Assembly: GCF_023343835.1 (NCBI RefSeq)
Contig: NC_064433.1
Span: 184,095,777-184,159,776 of the forward strand
Direction of reading: 5' to 3'
Origin: Lagopus muta
Lineage: Eukaryota > Chordata > Aves > Galliformes > Phasianidae
DNA: 64,000 nt
Shown here piece by piece: positions 1-10,200 of this stretch. How positions within the stretch are numbered: position 1 is the first letter of the stretch; each line of letters opens with the position of its first letter. Below the pieces are notes generated by a model. The model did not search any database and was not told the DNA's origin. It saw nothing but the letters and a program-made list of their open reading frames with translations. The translations under genes were made by a program, and so were the position numbers.

Positions 1-1508
1 TAAGGGGAAAAATTCATTTTAAGTTAAAATGTTGAAAATTTAAGAAGTCGTCTTCTTAGTAAGAAGAAACAATCTGAGAATCTGGGATACTTTGATACAT
101 CCCATGAGCAAGTCACGACGAAGCTTAAAGGTTTTTATCAGCTTCGGGTAGAATTTGACAACAAAAAGTTATGCCCACATACTGAACCATGCATATAATC
201 ATGTATTTAACAGTTTCTCTCATACATACACATTTAATGAAACAGGTTTTATGCCAGCAACAGATTAATAGCAAGAGAACTGCAAAGACCCCCATCTGAA
301 TCCAAGTGTGGATTTGAAAACAGACTGTGAACATTTGTACCTGCTCACATCAATAACAAAAAAGAAAAAAGAAAGCAGCTCAAGAATTCACAAGCAGGCT
401 CTGCAAGAAGTGCATATTTATATGTGAGTGTTTGCCTTCTCACTGCAGAAGCAGTTCTCCTAACAGGTCACAGCTGGTGCTGCAGGCAGCATTATTCAGC
501 AGCCCTTGCAGCTGAGGGAGAATTAAGTTCATGTTATCCACACCTCCAGCTGTATTGGGTAGCAAAAGGTCCTTACACCTCTTGTCTGAACAGGATGCAA
601 AGGTGAGGAAAGTCTGAGAGAAGCACCAAACCCTGAATGAATACATTAAATACTATTTTAAAATGTAAAGTGAACTGTGAAATGTAAGGGAGGGAGAAGG
701 ACTGAAAATGAGTCTATAGATTCCAATTTTCTCAAAGGATATTAGTGAGATTTAGGGTGGCTGACATTCTCAGAGGTGCTTTGAAGAATGATACCCATCA
801 TTCTGGACATAATTCAAAATCATTACATGCTTTCTCCTCAATCTCACATAGCTATAACATAAACAAGCTTTTAAACAATGGCAGTAGGAACAGCTGATGA
901 AATGAGGACTCAAACCAGTGTTCTTCCAGTTCTGTGATTCATTATCCAAATACTTCAAGCACCTAACTCATGAGGCATTTCAGCTCAGAAGCAATTTGAT
1001 ACCAAAAAAGTCAGGCATAGCTAAAAGTCACGAAGTGCAGAGCAACTTTGTCAAGGTTCTTGAAATGTGAAATGTGTTTTTTTCAATGCTATCATGTGTT
1101 TAAAAGTCAAGAATTCAATTTCTAGTTCCCACTGAACTGACACAGAGGATTCCCCTGACCTCAGCCGGCATGCAAACAAACAGCAAATACTTCAAATAAA
1201 GACACTGTAATGGTACAAAGAGCTATGGCCCAAGAAAAGCTGATTGGTAGTGTCTATTCTGCATCCAAATATATTTCCAATTTATCTTAGTGAAAGATCA
1301 CCCTATAGTCTTCCAGACAGCTAAAATAAGCAAGTTGAGTTTGATCATGTTTTGAAAGCATTCTGAAAACCCTGTTAAGTTCAAACATCTTCCTCTTGAA
1401 ACCGCAGCCACTCTGGCAAATACCGACCTACAGCTTTCTTAACATAGGTCATTTTGGCAGTAAAAAAACAGGTGCTGGTACCTGGCATCAGATGTCTGCT
1501 TTGCCTAC
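1..1508 (-). other. CEP295: CEP295 intron 6 (partial)
   Basis: Intron sequence downstream (minus-strand sense) of the sixth coding exon. I searched for the next CEP295 coding exon, which should continue the basic, glutamine-rich coiled coil, and did not find it, so it probably lies beyond base 1. A 23-codon ATG-started open frame at 1381-1452 on the minus strand is the only local oddity. No repeat was recognised. Confidence 0.6.
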
Positions 1509-1649
1509 CTGAGCCAAATGGAGCTTCTTCAGGGCATGACTTCCTCTGAGATGCGCCTTTTCAAGCTGCTCTTTTCTCTCCCTCTCTGCCTCTTTGTGTA
1601 GCTCCTTCAAATGCTTCACCTCCTCTTCGGCTGCTAACCGAGCATCTGG
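1509..1649 (-). CDS. CEP295: CEP295 coding exon 6 (residues 215-261)
   Basis: The 141-nt exon is 47 whole codons, entered after a CTGCCAG acceptor and left at a CAG|GTAGGC donor. It encodes a highly charged helix beginning PDARLAAEEE and ending KKLHLAQ, matching the corresponding stretch of vertebrate CEP295 after the REMD segment. CEP295 is the large centriolar protein (Drosophila Ana1 orthologue) needed to convert daughter centrioles into centrosomes. This part is predicted coiled coil, rich in Glu, Lys and Arg. It continues in phase 0 from exon 5. No stops or frameshifts are seen, so the copy looks functional. Assignment rests on remembered similarity and exon phasing, not on an alignment. 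Confidence 0.93.
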
Positions 1650-2749
1650 CTGGCAGACAATTACTAGTTTAGTCCACTGAGTTCTTCTGGTAGTTTAAAG
1701 TGTACTTAACATTAAGTGAGTAATTCTGTAGCAAAAACACTTGGGATTTACAGAAAAAGCATACAGCACAATACGAATCACCTTCAAAGACTTTACAGCA
1801 TTCAGTTGCAAGCAGGACCAAACAATATTCATACAAATGAAAAAAAAAAAAAAGCAAACATGCACATTTTAGAAGGGTTGGGAATCAAAGTATTCTAGTT
1901 CCAAACTCCATAGAGACAATCATTCATCCATCTTTTATTGCAGTGATTATTTTTCCCACAATACCAGGTAAAAACAAATAATGCCATCAGTATTACAAAT
2001 TCACTACCTGTATGTTTAAAGGTTTTAAATAAGATCAGAAATGTTTCCATTTTCATTTGAGAAACCAGAAAAAAATCTGCAAGTTTTAAGTACAAACTCA
2101 GTAACACCTGAAAATCAAAAAAATAAAATAATTTTCAAATAATCAAGGCTATAAAGATAAACATTCTGGAGCTTTCCAAAAATTCCAAGAGTTCAGACCA
2201 AAGCACCCGCTCTTATCACTTAGTCTTAAAACTCATGAACAAGAACAATGCCACTGGAGAGAATGCTCAAAAATTCATGAGTCTCAAGAGAACTCCATCT
2301 AAACAAAGGTGATAGCAAACAGGAATTCAGACTGTGGTCTCACATCACAGATAAGCCAAACAACAGACCACCACCCCTAAAAGCTGAGTTCTTACTCCAT
2401 CTTTTACTTTTCCAGCTCCTCCTTTTCTGATCTAACTTTGGTCTGGGACTGTACTGTAAACCTGAGTAAACCTTTTCACTTGGCAAAGCTCTATTCAAGA
2501 TTCTTTTCCCCAAATCAGACTTTGCCAAGTTAAAGCTGTTGAATGCATGAACATCTGAGCACGAATGAGAAGTAAAGACTGCGAGTACACAGCTAAAAGA
2601 GAAGAGGAAAAAGCAGGGCAAGGACAACAATTAACTTAGCATAGGCCTTAAAATGGAAGCCTAATTGCAAAGGTGATATCCAGATATGGAACGCAGTACA
2701 AAGAAAGAAAGGTGGCAGTGTACTTCACAAACACTGGGGAGTTAATCAC
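1650..2749 (-). other. CEP295: CEP295 intron 5
   Basis: About 1.1 kb of AT-rich intron. Contains a 96-codon minus-strand open frame (2340-2630) that starts with a hydrophobic stretch but shows no match to CEP295 and no convincing splice sites. I treat it as chance. No repeat was recognised. Confidence 0.7.
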
Positions 2750-2863
2750 CTGTTGTGCATCCATTTCTCTGTCTGCATAAGGTTCTGAAATGTGGTAACG
2801 TGTAACAGAAAATTTGCCAGCACCGTGGGCCTTCATGGCAGCAATCTTCTTCACTTCCAGATT
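2750..2863 (-). CDS. CEP295: CEP295 coding exon 5 (residues 177-214)
   Basis: The 114-nt exon (38 codons) follows a TTTCTTTCTAG acceptor and ends at CAG|GTGATT. It encodes NLEVKKIAAM at the start and YADREMDAQQ at the end, aligning with the segment of vertebrate CEP295 that follows the proline run and precedes the PDxRLAAEEE helix. Both boundaries are phase 0. The region links two helical segments and is less charged than its neighbours. Nothing is broken. Confidence 0.93.
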
Positions 2864-4759
2864 CTAGAAAGAAAAGTACAGATAAGCCATAGAGAACAGC
2901 TTCCTCTGGCAAAGCAGCTAAATGAAAGAGAAACGAGCTCCGCACTTAAATTAGTATCAAACAAAAGCAAAAAATTAAAAACCAGAAAATTATCTCCAGA
3001 AAACATTGTCATTTCACTCCTTACATACATTTAATAATTTAAAAAAATCGTATCAGTATAAAGAATACTTAGAAAGCTTAATAACTGAGAGCATCTATCA
3101 GCACGCAGCAAACTCCTCCACAGACGTTGGCATTCATCATGGAGCTGCGCCTCCCTCCTTCAAGAGCATCAGCTTAGTTCAGAAGTGCTTGGGCTTTAAT
3201 GTTCCAACACAAATCCCACGCAACAGCTGCCATGGCCACCTGCATACAGGGCAACCTCAGACCCACAATATCATCACACATAATGGTAAAAAACCTTTCT
3301 CAAGTACAGACTCTGTATATAGAACTCAGTCCATTATGTTCAGTTTGTTAGACAGCCAGGAAAAAGAGCATTTTCCATAACCTCACTGAAAAGTGTTCAC
3401 ACAAACAGCACCAAGATTTTTTTTAATGTTTTAGGAATGCAACCACATGTCAACTCTTATCTGAAAGGCATTCTGAACACTGAGCAACCAGATCTCCTCT
3501 TATTTGGCTCAGACCAATGCTCTCAGTGGGAAAGAAATGAGGTAACTCCCCAAGGAATAACCCCAGACACTTTCTATCACTTCAACACTTGCTTTAATCC
3601 ACACACAGTCAACTTTTATAGTAAGAAAACGCTGGGCAGCAAATAAGATCTGCACAGGAGTATGCAGTAAAGGGTACAAATAAAGGTATGTAAGTATCCC
3701 TTCCTTTAATCATTCTGAAAACAGTGAGGATCAGTCCTTACTCAGTTTCTCCAGATGCATCAGTTCCCTATCTTTCAAGACACAAACCTATACCTCATGT
3801 GCTGAGTGGAGCTGGGAAAAAGCTCTCATTGCAGTGGCTCTGAGAGAGACTAGATTAGTCTTTCCTCAGTAAATACCCAAATTCTTTATTTTCTTGTCTG
3901 TGGTCTCAATATTACTAAATGTGATGGTCTGAAAGGTCACAATGTGTTAGGCAACAAACTCTGTACTAACAAATTCTGTATTCTAAGAGTTCTGTTAGTA
4001 AATTTATCTCAAAAGTTAACTACACAATGAAAAAGCACAGCATGTTTTTTCCGTAGTACAGATCTGCAGTTCTACTGTGACTTCTACACATATTCAGAAT
4101 ATATCTGAACTCAAAAGAAGCATGAAGGAGACGCAAAGTCATTCCCCTAAAAGGTACAGCACAAAACCACTGCTTTTAGCCCTGAGTTATTATTTTTCTA
4201 TCAAAATTCAACAGCTTACCATATTTTCTGTATTCCCTGCAAGAAACAGAAGAAAGACAATAATAAACACAGCAAATAAGGCAGAAGAAAACAAAATACG
4301 ATGCTTACTGCTGAGCAGCCTGATCTAGCAGGTGGCAACCCTGCCAGCACGATCCTTAAGGTCCCTTCCAACCCAAGCCATCCTACGAGTCCATGACACT
4401 CATCACCACGACAGACAAGTGAGGCAGTATGTGCATACTGAGATAAACCACAGAGTCACCACTACTTTTAAATGAAAATGAAATTACAATAAGATTCAAG
4501 CACACATCAGCCATAAAAACATCTCCTGACTATGAGAAATAAAATCCACACGAACAAGAGATAAGAAACCAAAACAAGTACTGAAGATCGGAGGTCTGTT
4601 AATACATAATTCATTGACTTTCTTGATTATCACCAAACCACTCTCCTTGCAGTATGAAAACAGCAATTTCAGATATCTCACTGTGAGGAGTCAGAGCAAT
4701 GGAGCACTGTATTGATATGGTATCCTGCAATGATGCAATACACCATCACAGATACGCAC
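2864..4759 (-). other. CEP295: CEP295 intron 4 with a CR1 fragment
   Basis: About 1.9 kb of intron. Several open frames on the plus strand (for example 3006-3380) are antisense to the gene and show no domain. A short plus-oriented CR1 3' end lies at about 4318-4395. Nothing else was recognised. Confidence 0.65.
4318..4395 (+). repeat. CR1 LINE 3'-end fragment
   Basis: The stretch reads GATCCTTAAGGTCCCTTCCA and then ACCCAAGCCATCCTACGAGT, a diverged form of the conserved CR1 3' untranslated end (usually followed by ATTCTATGATTCT). Only the last ~75 bp are present, as expected of a 5'-truncated, old insertion. Confidence 0.75.
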
Positions 4760-4853
4760 CTCAAGAGGATGTGGAGGAGGAGGTGGCAGGTTTGCAACTC
4801 TAGCTGCTCTTTCTCTTTCCACATCCAGGGCGTGCTTACGTGCGTCCATTCGT
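4760..4853 (-). CDS. CEP295: CEP295 coding exon 4 (residues 145-176)
   Basis: The 94-nt exon starts after TTTATTTGCAAG with one base completing a split codon from exon 3 (CG|A, Arg145) and ends at GAG|GTGCGT. It encodes the RKHALDVERERAARVANL helix followed by five prolines (PPPPPHPLE). A helix ending in a proline run is a recognisable landmark of vertebrate CEP295 at this place, so the assignment is strong. The split-codon phase agrees exactly with exon 3, which confirms both boundaries. Confidence 0.93.
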
Positions 4854-5599
4854 CTTGCAAATAAAGGAAGAGAGAAAGAAAATGATTTAAGAACCAATGA
4901 CAGCACTGAGCAGAATAATAAGCAAACCAAAAATCTTTATCAATCATTCCATTTAACTGCCAAGAATAAGCAAGCATACGGCAAAGTCAACAGATCTGAA
5001 AGACAGCACTGAAAAATTAACCTTGTGAAGTAATGCAAAAATGTCAGTAACATACATGTTTCTTGAGATCAAAGCCAAATTGCACTTTTCACTTCTGTTT
5101 TCAGAACACCCCACATTGCTGCCACATATTTAAATTGCTCAACAAAGCTAAGCATTGAATCTGTAGGTGTCAGCTCTACTCAAGCTCAGCTATCCCCAGG
5201 AATACATTCTTGGGGTTCACTTGTCATGCCAGCTCAGGTTTGGGCTGTGTCAAATGCAACAGGTCCTTTTTTCAAGTAACTTCCCATGGTGACCGACCTG
5301 AGCACACAGGCTACGTGTCACTGGACAGCTGCCTGCCAACTGCGGGGACACAGTGAGCTGAAGGGCTGCCTGGCCTCCAAGAGTGGATCAGGTCTGCTGG
5401 TATAGCTGGCACTTCAGTCTTGGATGTAAAACTACAAATGTTATCAAAACTTATAAGTCTGTCCACAACCACACTTGAATACAATAATCCATAATATTTC
5501 AAAACTAAACAGCTCCAAACATTAGGAATTTTGCCTTTCACCATGTAACACCATTGAAATACACTCTGTGCTTCATGAAACTAAACAGCTGTTGCATAC
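4854..5599 (-). other. CEP295: CEP295 intron 3
   Basis: About 0.75 kb of intron between the coding exons for residues 104-145 and 145-176. I see no repeat, RNA gene or further exon in it. Confidence 0.7.
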
Positions 5600-5724
5600 C
5601 GGGCTTGTTCACGAAGTAATTTCTCTTTCTGCAACTTCTGCTCTTTCAGTGCTTTCTTATGTCTCTTCTCTGCTCTTTGCTTCCTTTCCTCTGCTTGCTT
5701 TGCCAGGGCTTCTAAATCAGGTTC
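5600..5724 (-). CDS. CEP295: CEP295 coding exon 3 (residues 104-145)
   Basis: The 125-nt exon follows a CTTATTGTTAAG acceptor and ends CG|GTATGC, leaving a split arginine codon. It begins EPDLEALAKQ and continues as a Lys/Arg/Glu/Gln helix (RHKKALKEQKLQKEKLL), matching vertebrate CEP295 directly after the GEGHRQAKEN segment of exon 2. Its acceptor is phase 0. This is the first CEP295 exon downstream of the endogenous retrovirus: about 0.9 kb of sequence separates the retroviral 3' LTR from this acceptor, so it is the natural splice target for any LTR-initiated RNA. Confidence 0.94.
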
Positions 5725-6618
5725 CTTAACAATAAGGATATTGCAAGCATTTAACACACAATTTTATTTACTTCTCATACTATCAGTATCAAGTTCAAAA
5801 TTAAATACTTTAGCAGGAACCAGAAACCTGAAATTCTTCCCCACCATATTAGAGTAAAAATTCTCTTAACAATCACTTTTTCTCCTCTGCTATCTTCTCT
5901 ATTCTCCTTTTGTCTGCTGCCAACAGCAGAAAATTTGCCTCAGCCAATGTAACCAAATACTGATTTGGAAATCTTAGCATCTCTCTTAATCTCCTCGTAA
6001 CAACAGTAATATAAACATACCTGCACATCTTAGTAATGCTGATTAATCTGTGAAGATAAGGCACCTTACTACCTCTTGGCCATTAACTAAAACAATTACG
6101 TATCAGTGCAAATCTATGGATTTTTCACCCAGCCACCTCAGCAGTCCCTCACACTGAGTCTACACAGAATTTTGAAACAAAGACAGTTTAGTTCACAGCT
6201 GCAGAATGGAAAAGCAACACAGTCTGCAGTCTGTGCAAAAGCCTCTGAAGCCCTTAACAGTACTTATGGCTGGAGGTCTAAAGAAGTGAATAAAAAAAAT
6301 GGAATTTGACTTCTTAAGCATACAAAGAAAACTGCGAGATGGTAAAGACAGGTTAGGCAGTGAGTGGCACATCTGAGACAACAACTCACCACGTGCACTG
6401 CAGTCAAGGACCACGGTTATCTAACATGCACTGCCATGCTAACAGAGGTTAGATCACATACACATAATTCAGGAGTTTGCACAGCAAAAGCTGCAGCAGA
6501 TTGGTTTGCTGGGACATTTCATTTTCCAAACACAGAAAGTTGTACAAAATCCCTGGAAAAAATATACACAAAACCTACAGACTCCAACAGGCTTCTAAAA
6601 GTAATTCAATGGGTTATC
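5725..6618 (-). other. CEP295: CEP295 intron 2, 3' part
   Basis: Host intron between exon 3 and the retroviral insertion. A minus-strand open frame at 5873-6064 ends in a charged stretch (DKRRIEKIAEEKK), but it has no match to the known CEP295 order and I leave it as intron. Without the retrovirus this intron would be about 1.16 kb. Confidence 0.7.
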
Positions 6619-6624
6619 TATGCC
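6619..6624. repeat. Target-site duplication, left copy (TATGCC)
   Basis: TATGCC lies directly outside the left LTR and is repeated directly outside the right LTR (12575-12580). The two copies mark a single integration with a 6-bp staggered cut. Six bases is typical of alpharetroviruses; ERV-L elements usually give five. Confidence 0.95.
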
Positions 6625-6939
6625 TGTATAACCAAGATGTTATAATTGCAATATACTCAAAGGAGTGAGGCAAAGCAAACAAGGATCACAAAAGAGAATA
6701 AGTAGAAGAGCTTACCCTTGGGTTGAGCTCACTAGAAGATATCAAAGAGGAGGATCTCCAGAAGAGATCCTTCCCCTCTGGTAGCCAGCTCTTAAATAGG
6801 TCCAGGAGGGGTGGAGCCTGGCTCCACCCCTTCCGGCAGCACAGGTGAATTGCCTTCACCTGTGCTCCTCTGGCTGACTCATGGCTCACCTCAGGTGATC
6901 AATCAGAGGTTCAGGCCGTGACTCAGCAGTTCCCATACA
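6625..6939 (-). repeat. 3' LTR (315 bp)
   Basis: TG...CA-bounded (plus strand TGTATAACC to CCCATACA) and matching the right LTR base for base by eye. In sense direction U3 carries two AP-1/MARE-like sites (6918-6928 and 6872-6882), three inverted repeats (6886-6898, 6840-6864, 6808-6830) and a TATA-like TATTTAAG (6791-6798). A 7-bp hairpin (6752-6770) sits at the expected RNA start, and a splice donor AAGG|GTAAGC lies at 6716/6715. No AATAAA or ATTAAA polyadenylation signal is visible. A 67-codon open frame (6889-6686) spans U3 to U5; it begins upstream of the TATA box and shows no known domain. Confidence 0.95.
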
Positions 6940-6951
6940 CTCCACCCCTTC
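6940..6951 (-). other. Polypurine tract
   Basis: Sense GAAGGGGTGGAG directly abuts the U3 start (TGTATGGG), the position where plus-strand DNA synthesis is primed in retroviruses. The same 12-mer occurs inside U3 at 6822-6833 and 12457-12468. Confidence 0.85.
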
Positions 6952-7272
6952 ACGGCGTGAACCAATGATCAGGTTAACAAAAGGGTAAGCTTTCCCTAAT
7001 ACAGAGATCCGGTATATCGCGACGCTTATACAATTTTATCGCGACGTATGTTGGTACAGTTCAAGACAAGTGATGATTAGTGGATGTCCATATTCTTCTA
7101 TGGGCCAGTGCTCGATGATGTGCCTGGAGGTATGAAGTCCTGAGGTGCAAGTCCATTCTATGTTCCATCAGTCCCATGCAGACCATCACCGGGTGTTGTA
7201 CGTGATCTGACAGCAACACTGGAACGCTTGATGGCATTTTGTTCCTTCCGGTGGTCCTGAAGGCTCACAGAC
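6952..7272 (-). other. Retroviral 3' noncoding tail, no env
   Basis: The ~320 bases between the pol stop and the polypurine tract contain no open frame resembling an envelope or accessory protein. A CpG-bearing 10-mer (sense CGTCGCGATA) occurs twice, at 7037-7046 and 7015-7024, 22 bases apart. This segment could hold RNA export or packaging signals, but nothing was recognised. Confidence 0.7.
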
Positions 7273-10200
7273 TCACGGGGAGTAATACAGATGTTTTACA
7301 GGTACCAGGAGGGGAAGGTCTGCTCTCCAGGGCAAGATACAGGCCGTATTTCTGTCTTGGGTCAACACTTCCGCTTGTACTGGGGCACGTCCTGGCCGCC
7401 TGTACCACACCTTTTTGCCGGATATCTGCGGCTGCATAACGATATCAGGCACCAAAGGAGGTGTCCTGATCTGCCACAGGGACACGATGGGGGTCCCTTT
7501 AGCAATAAAGATCGGAGTGTTGACCATAATATCAGTAGGCCATGTACCTATTACTGGAGGGACTACTGAGCCTCCCACCTCCAATAGTCTCCCCCAAGGT
7601 GCAAGTAGGCCACACCACTTGGGTCCTACCTGCACCTTCCAGGGCCATTTTATTTTATGGGTACCTGGCTCTAAGTTTTCAGGGGCAGGGAGCAGAAGAT
7701 TATTTTCATTACCAATTTGGGGTCTTACCTGATGATCAGTGCCCGTAATTTGGATCCTAAGCGGGGTGGCCCATGTCGTCTGCAACATTCTCAGGGCACT
7801 GGGTCTGCCATCTCGAGGTCTTTCATTCAGGTCCCGCAGGGTTTCATACAGTCTTTTTGTCCACCCCTGCAAGGACTGGGAGTCTGTCTTCAGGGCAGCC
7901 TTAAGAATACCATTATAACGTTCAATGAGGCCTGCCCCTGTTGGATTATATGGCAGGTGGAATCGCCATTCGATGTTATTTTCTTCTGCCCAGCGCTGTA
8001 TCGTTGCACCAGTAAAATGAGTCCCTTGGTCGCTCTCGATGACTTGAGGTGTCCCGTAGGCAGACATCAGTTTAGTGAGTGCCTTGATGGTATATGCCTG
8101 GTTTGCTTTCGGTACTGGATAGGCCTGCAGTAGCCCACTTGCAGTGTCGACACAGGTCAGGGCATATCTTGCCCCTTCGGAACGAGGAAGGGGCCCGATG
8201 TAATCGACCTGCCATCGCTGGAGAGGATTGTGTCCCCTAGCAAGATGGGCTGTTGTTTCGGGCAACGATCTCGGTCTCATCTTGGAGCAAGCGTCGCAAT
8301 CCTGGCATGCCTGGACGATATCAGATAGTTGTATGGGCAGTCCCCATGCTTTAGCAGCTGCCCACATTGTCTTTTGTCCAGCATGCCGTAGCTTCTGATG
8401 TAACCAGCGGGCGATGTTCTCAGATGGTGAATTCTCAATCCATCGAACTCGGGCCAATGTGTCGGCTTCATCGTTTCCCGGTGACTGTAGGGGCTGATGA
8501 CCAGAAACATGGTAGACACGTACAGTCCTGTGTTTGACCGTATTCCATATATCTAACCACATGTCTTTGCCCCAGATCGGTCGGGCGTGGATAGTCCATT
8601 CCTGGGTGTCCCACTGTGCAATCCAGAGAGTGAGCCCCCGGTACACAGCCCAACTATCTGTGCAGATGTTCAGGATACCATCACCGGGTTCCTTGGTTAT
8701 AACCATCCACACGGCTCGCAGTTCTGCCCATTGGCTGCTCTGGCCATCCCCCTCATCAAACCAGATTGTCTCGGTGGAAGGATGGTATGCTATTGCTCTC
8801 CACTTGCTCGGGTTGCCCTTGCTGGACCCATCTGTGTAGCAGGCATCTTCAGGGATAGGATATTTTCCCTCCTGAACGGGACTCTTCTCTGGTGGAGCGA
8901 CCAGTATTTCTTTTGGTGCATCACTGTGATACGTAACTGGGCCTAGGATCTTCTGAAGTTCTTCTTTCAAGGGGGATGAAGACAGACTGCTCCTTTGGCT
9001 GAGATAGGCGACCCATCGTGCCACTGTTTGTGCTTGGGCCACCCCTGTCTTAGGAAGGTGGGTCAGATCCTTCACCCACCCCTGAATTGGCAGAGTGGTC
9101 TTAACTATAACTGCAGCTGTCTGAGTTATTGGCTCTACTGCCTGTAATGCCGAATAGGCAGCCAATAACTGTTTTTCAATCATACTGTATCTTTCTTCTG
9201 CTCCGTGCCAAACCTGAGACCAGAAACCAATGGGGGTCCGAACAGAACTCTGGCGCTGCCACAGGCCCCAACCGAAGCCGTCTTGAGTAACATGAACGTC
9301 CAACTCGGCTGGGAGGGTAGGATCGAATATACCCAATGCCTGAGCTTGTTTAACTGCCAGTTTTGCTTGTTGGAAAGCATCCTGTTCGGTTTTCCCCCAG
9401 TCCCATAGCTGCCCCTTTTTTGTGAGTCTGTATAGTGGCCTTAGCAGCTGCGCTAGGTGAGGTATAAAGGAACGCCAATAACCCAATATACCTAGAAACT
9501 CTTGCAGCTGCTTTGATGTTGTAGGGACTGGGAATGCCTGAACCTTATCTATAACAGCACTGGGTAGCACTTTGGTCTTTCCTGACCAAACCACCCCCAG
9601 GAATTTTACGGACAGGCCTGGACCTTGCACCTTTTGGGGATTTATAGCCCATCCCCTTTGTTGCAAATAGGCACTTAATGAATCAGCTGCCTGTCCTACT
9701 ACCTCCAGTGAGTCGGATGTCAACAGGAGATCATCAATATAATGATATAGGTTAACATCATCAGGTTTTCTCCAGTCAGCCAGGTCACGCGCCACTAAAT
9801 TGTGACAATATGTTGGTGAATGCACGTACCCCTGTGGCAGGACCTGAAAGGTCCACTGCCTGCCTCCCCACGTAAACGCAAACTGATCTTGCGATTCCTC
9901 AGCAATTGGGATACTGAAGAATGCATTTGCTAGATCTAGGACACAATGATAGGTTTTTATCTCCCTACTCAATGTGTCCATTAGGGAAGCAATATTGGGT
10001 ACGGCCGCATGAATAGGCGGCGTGACCTTATTTAATTCTCTGTAATCTACTGTCATCCTCCATGTGCCATCCGACTTTCGCACTGGCCATATGGGGGAGT
10101 TATACGGGCTGTGTGCAGGTCTTATAATGCCCACTTTTTCTAATTCCTGCACCGTTCTCGATATTTCATCTTGCCCACCCGGGAGTCTATACTGTCTAAC

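Noticed and set aside
1381..1452. 23-codon open frame on the CEP295 strand just after exon 6
   Set aside because: Reads like protein, but is intronic, short and has no flanking splice pair that keeps the CEP295 phase.
6686..6889. 67-codon open frame in the LTR (and its twin at 12321-12524) as a superantigen-like or accessory protein
   Set aside because: It starts upstream of the LTR TATA box, has no recognisable domain, and is present simply because the LTR is duplicated. Kept only as part of the splice-phase observation.
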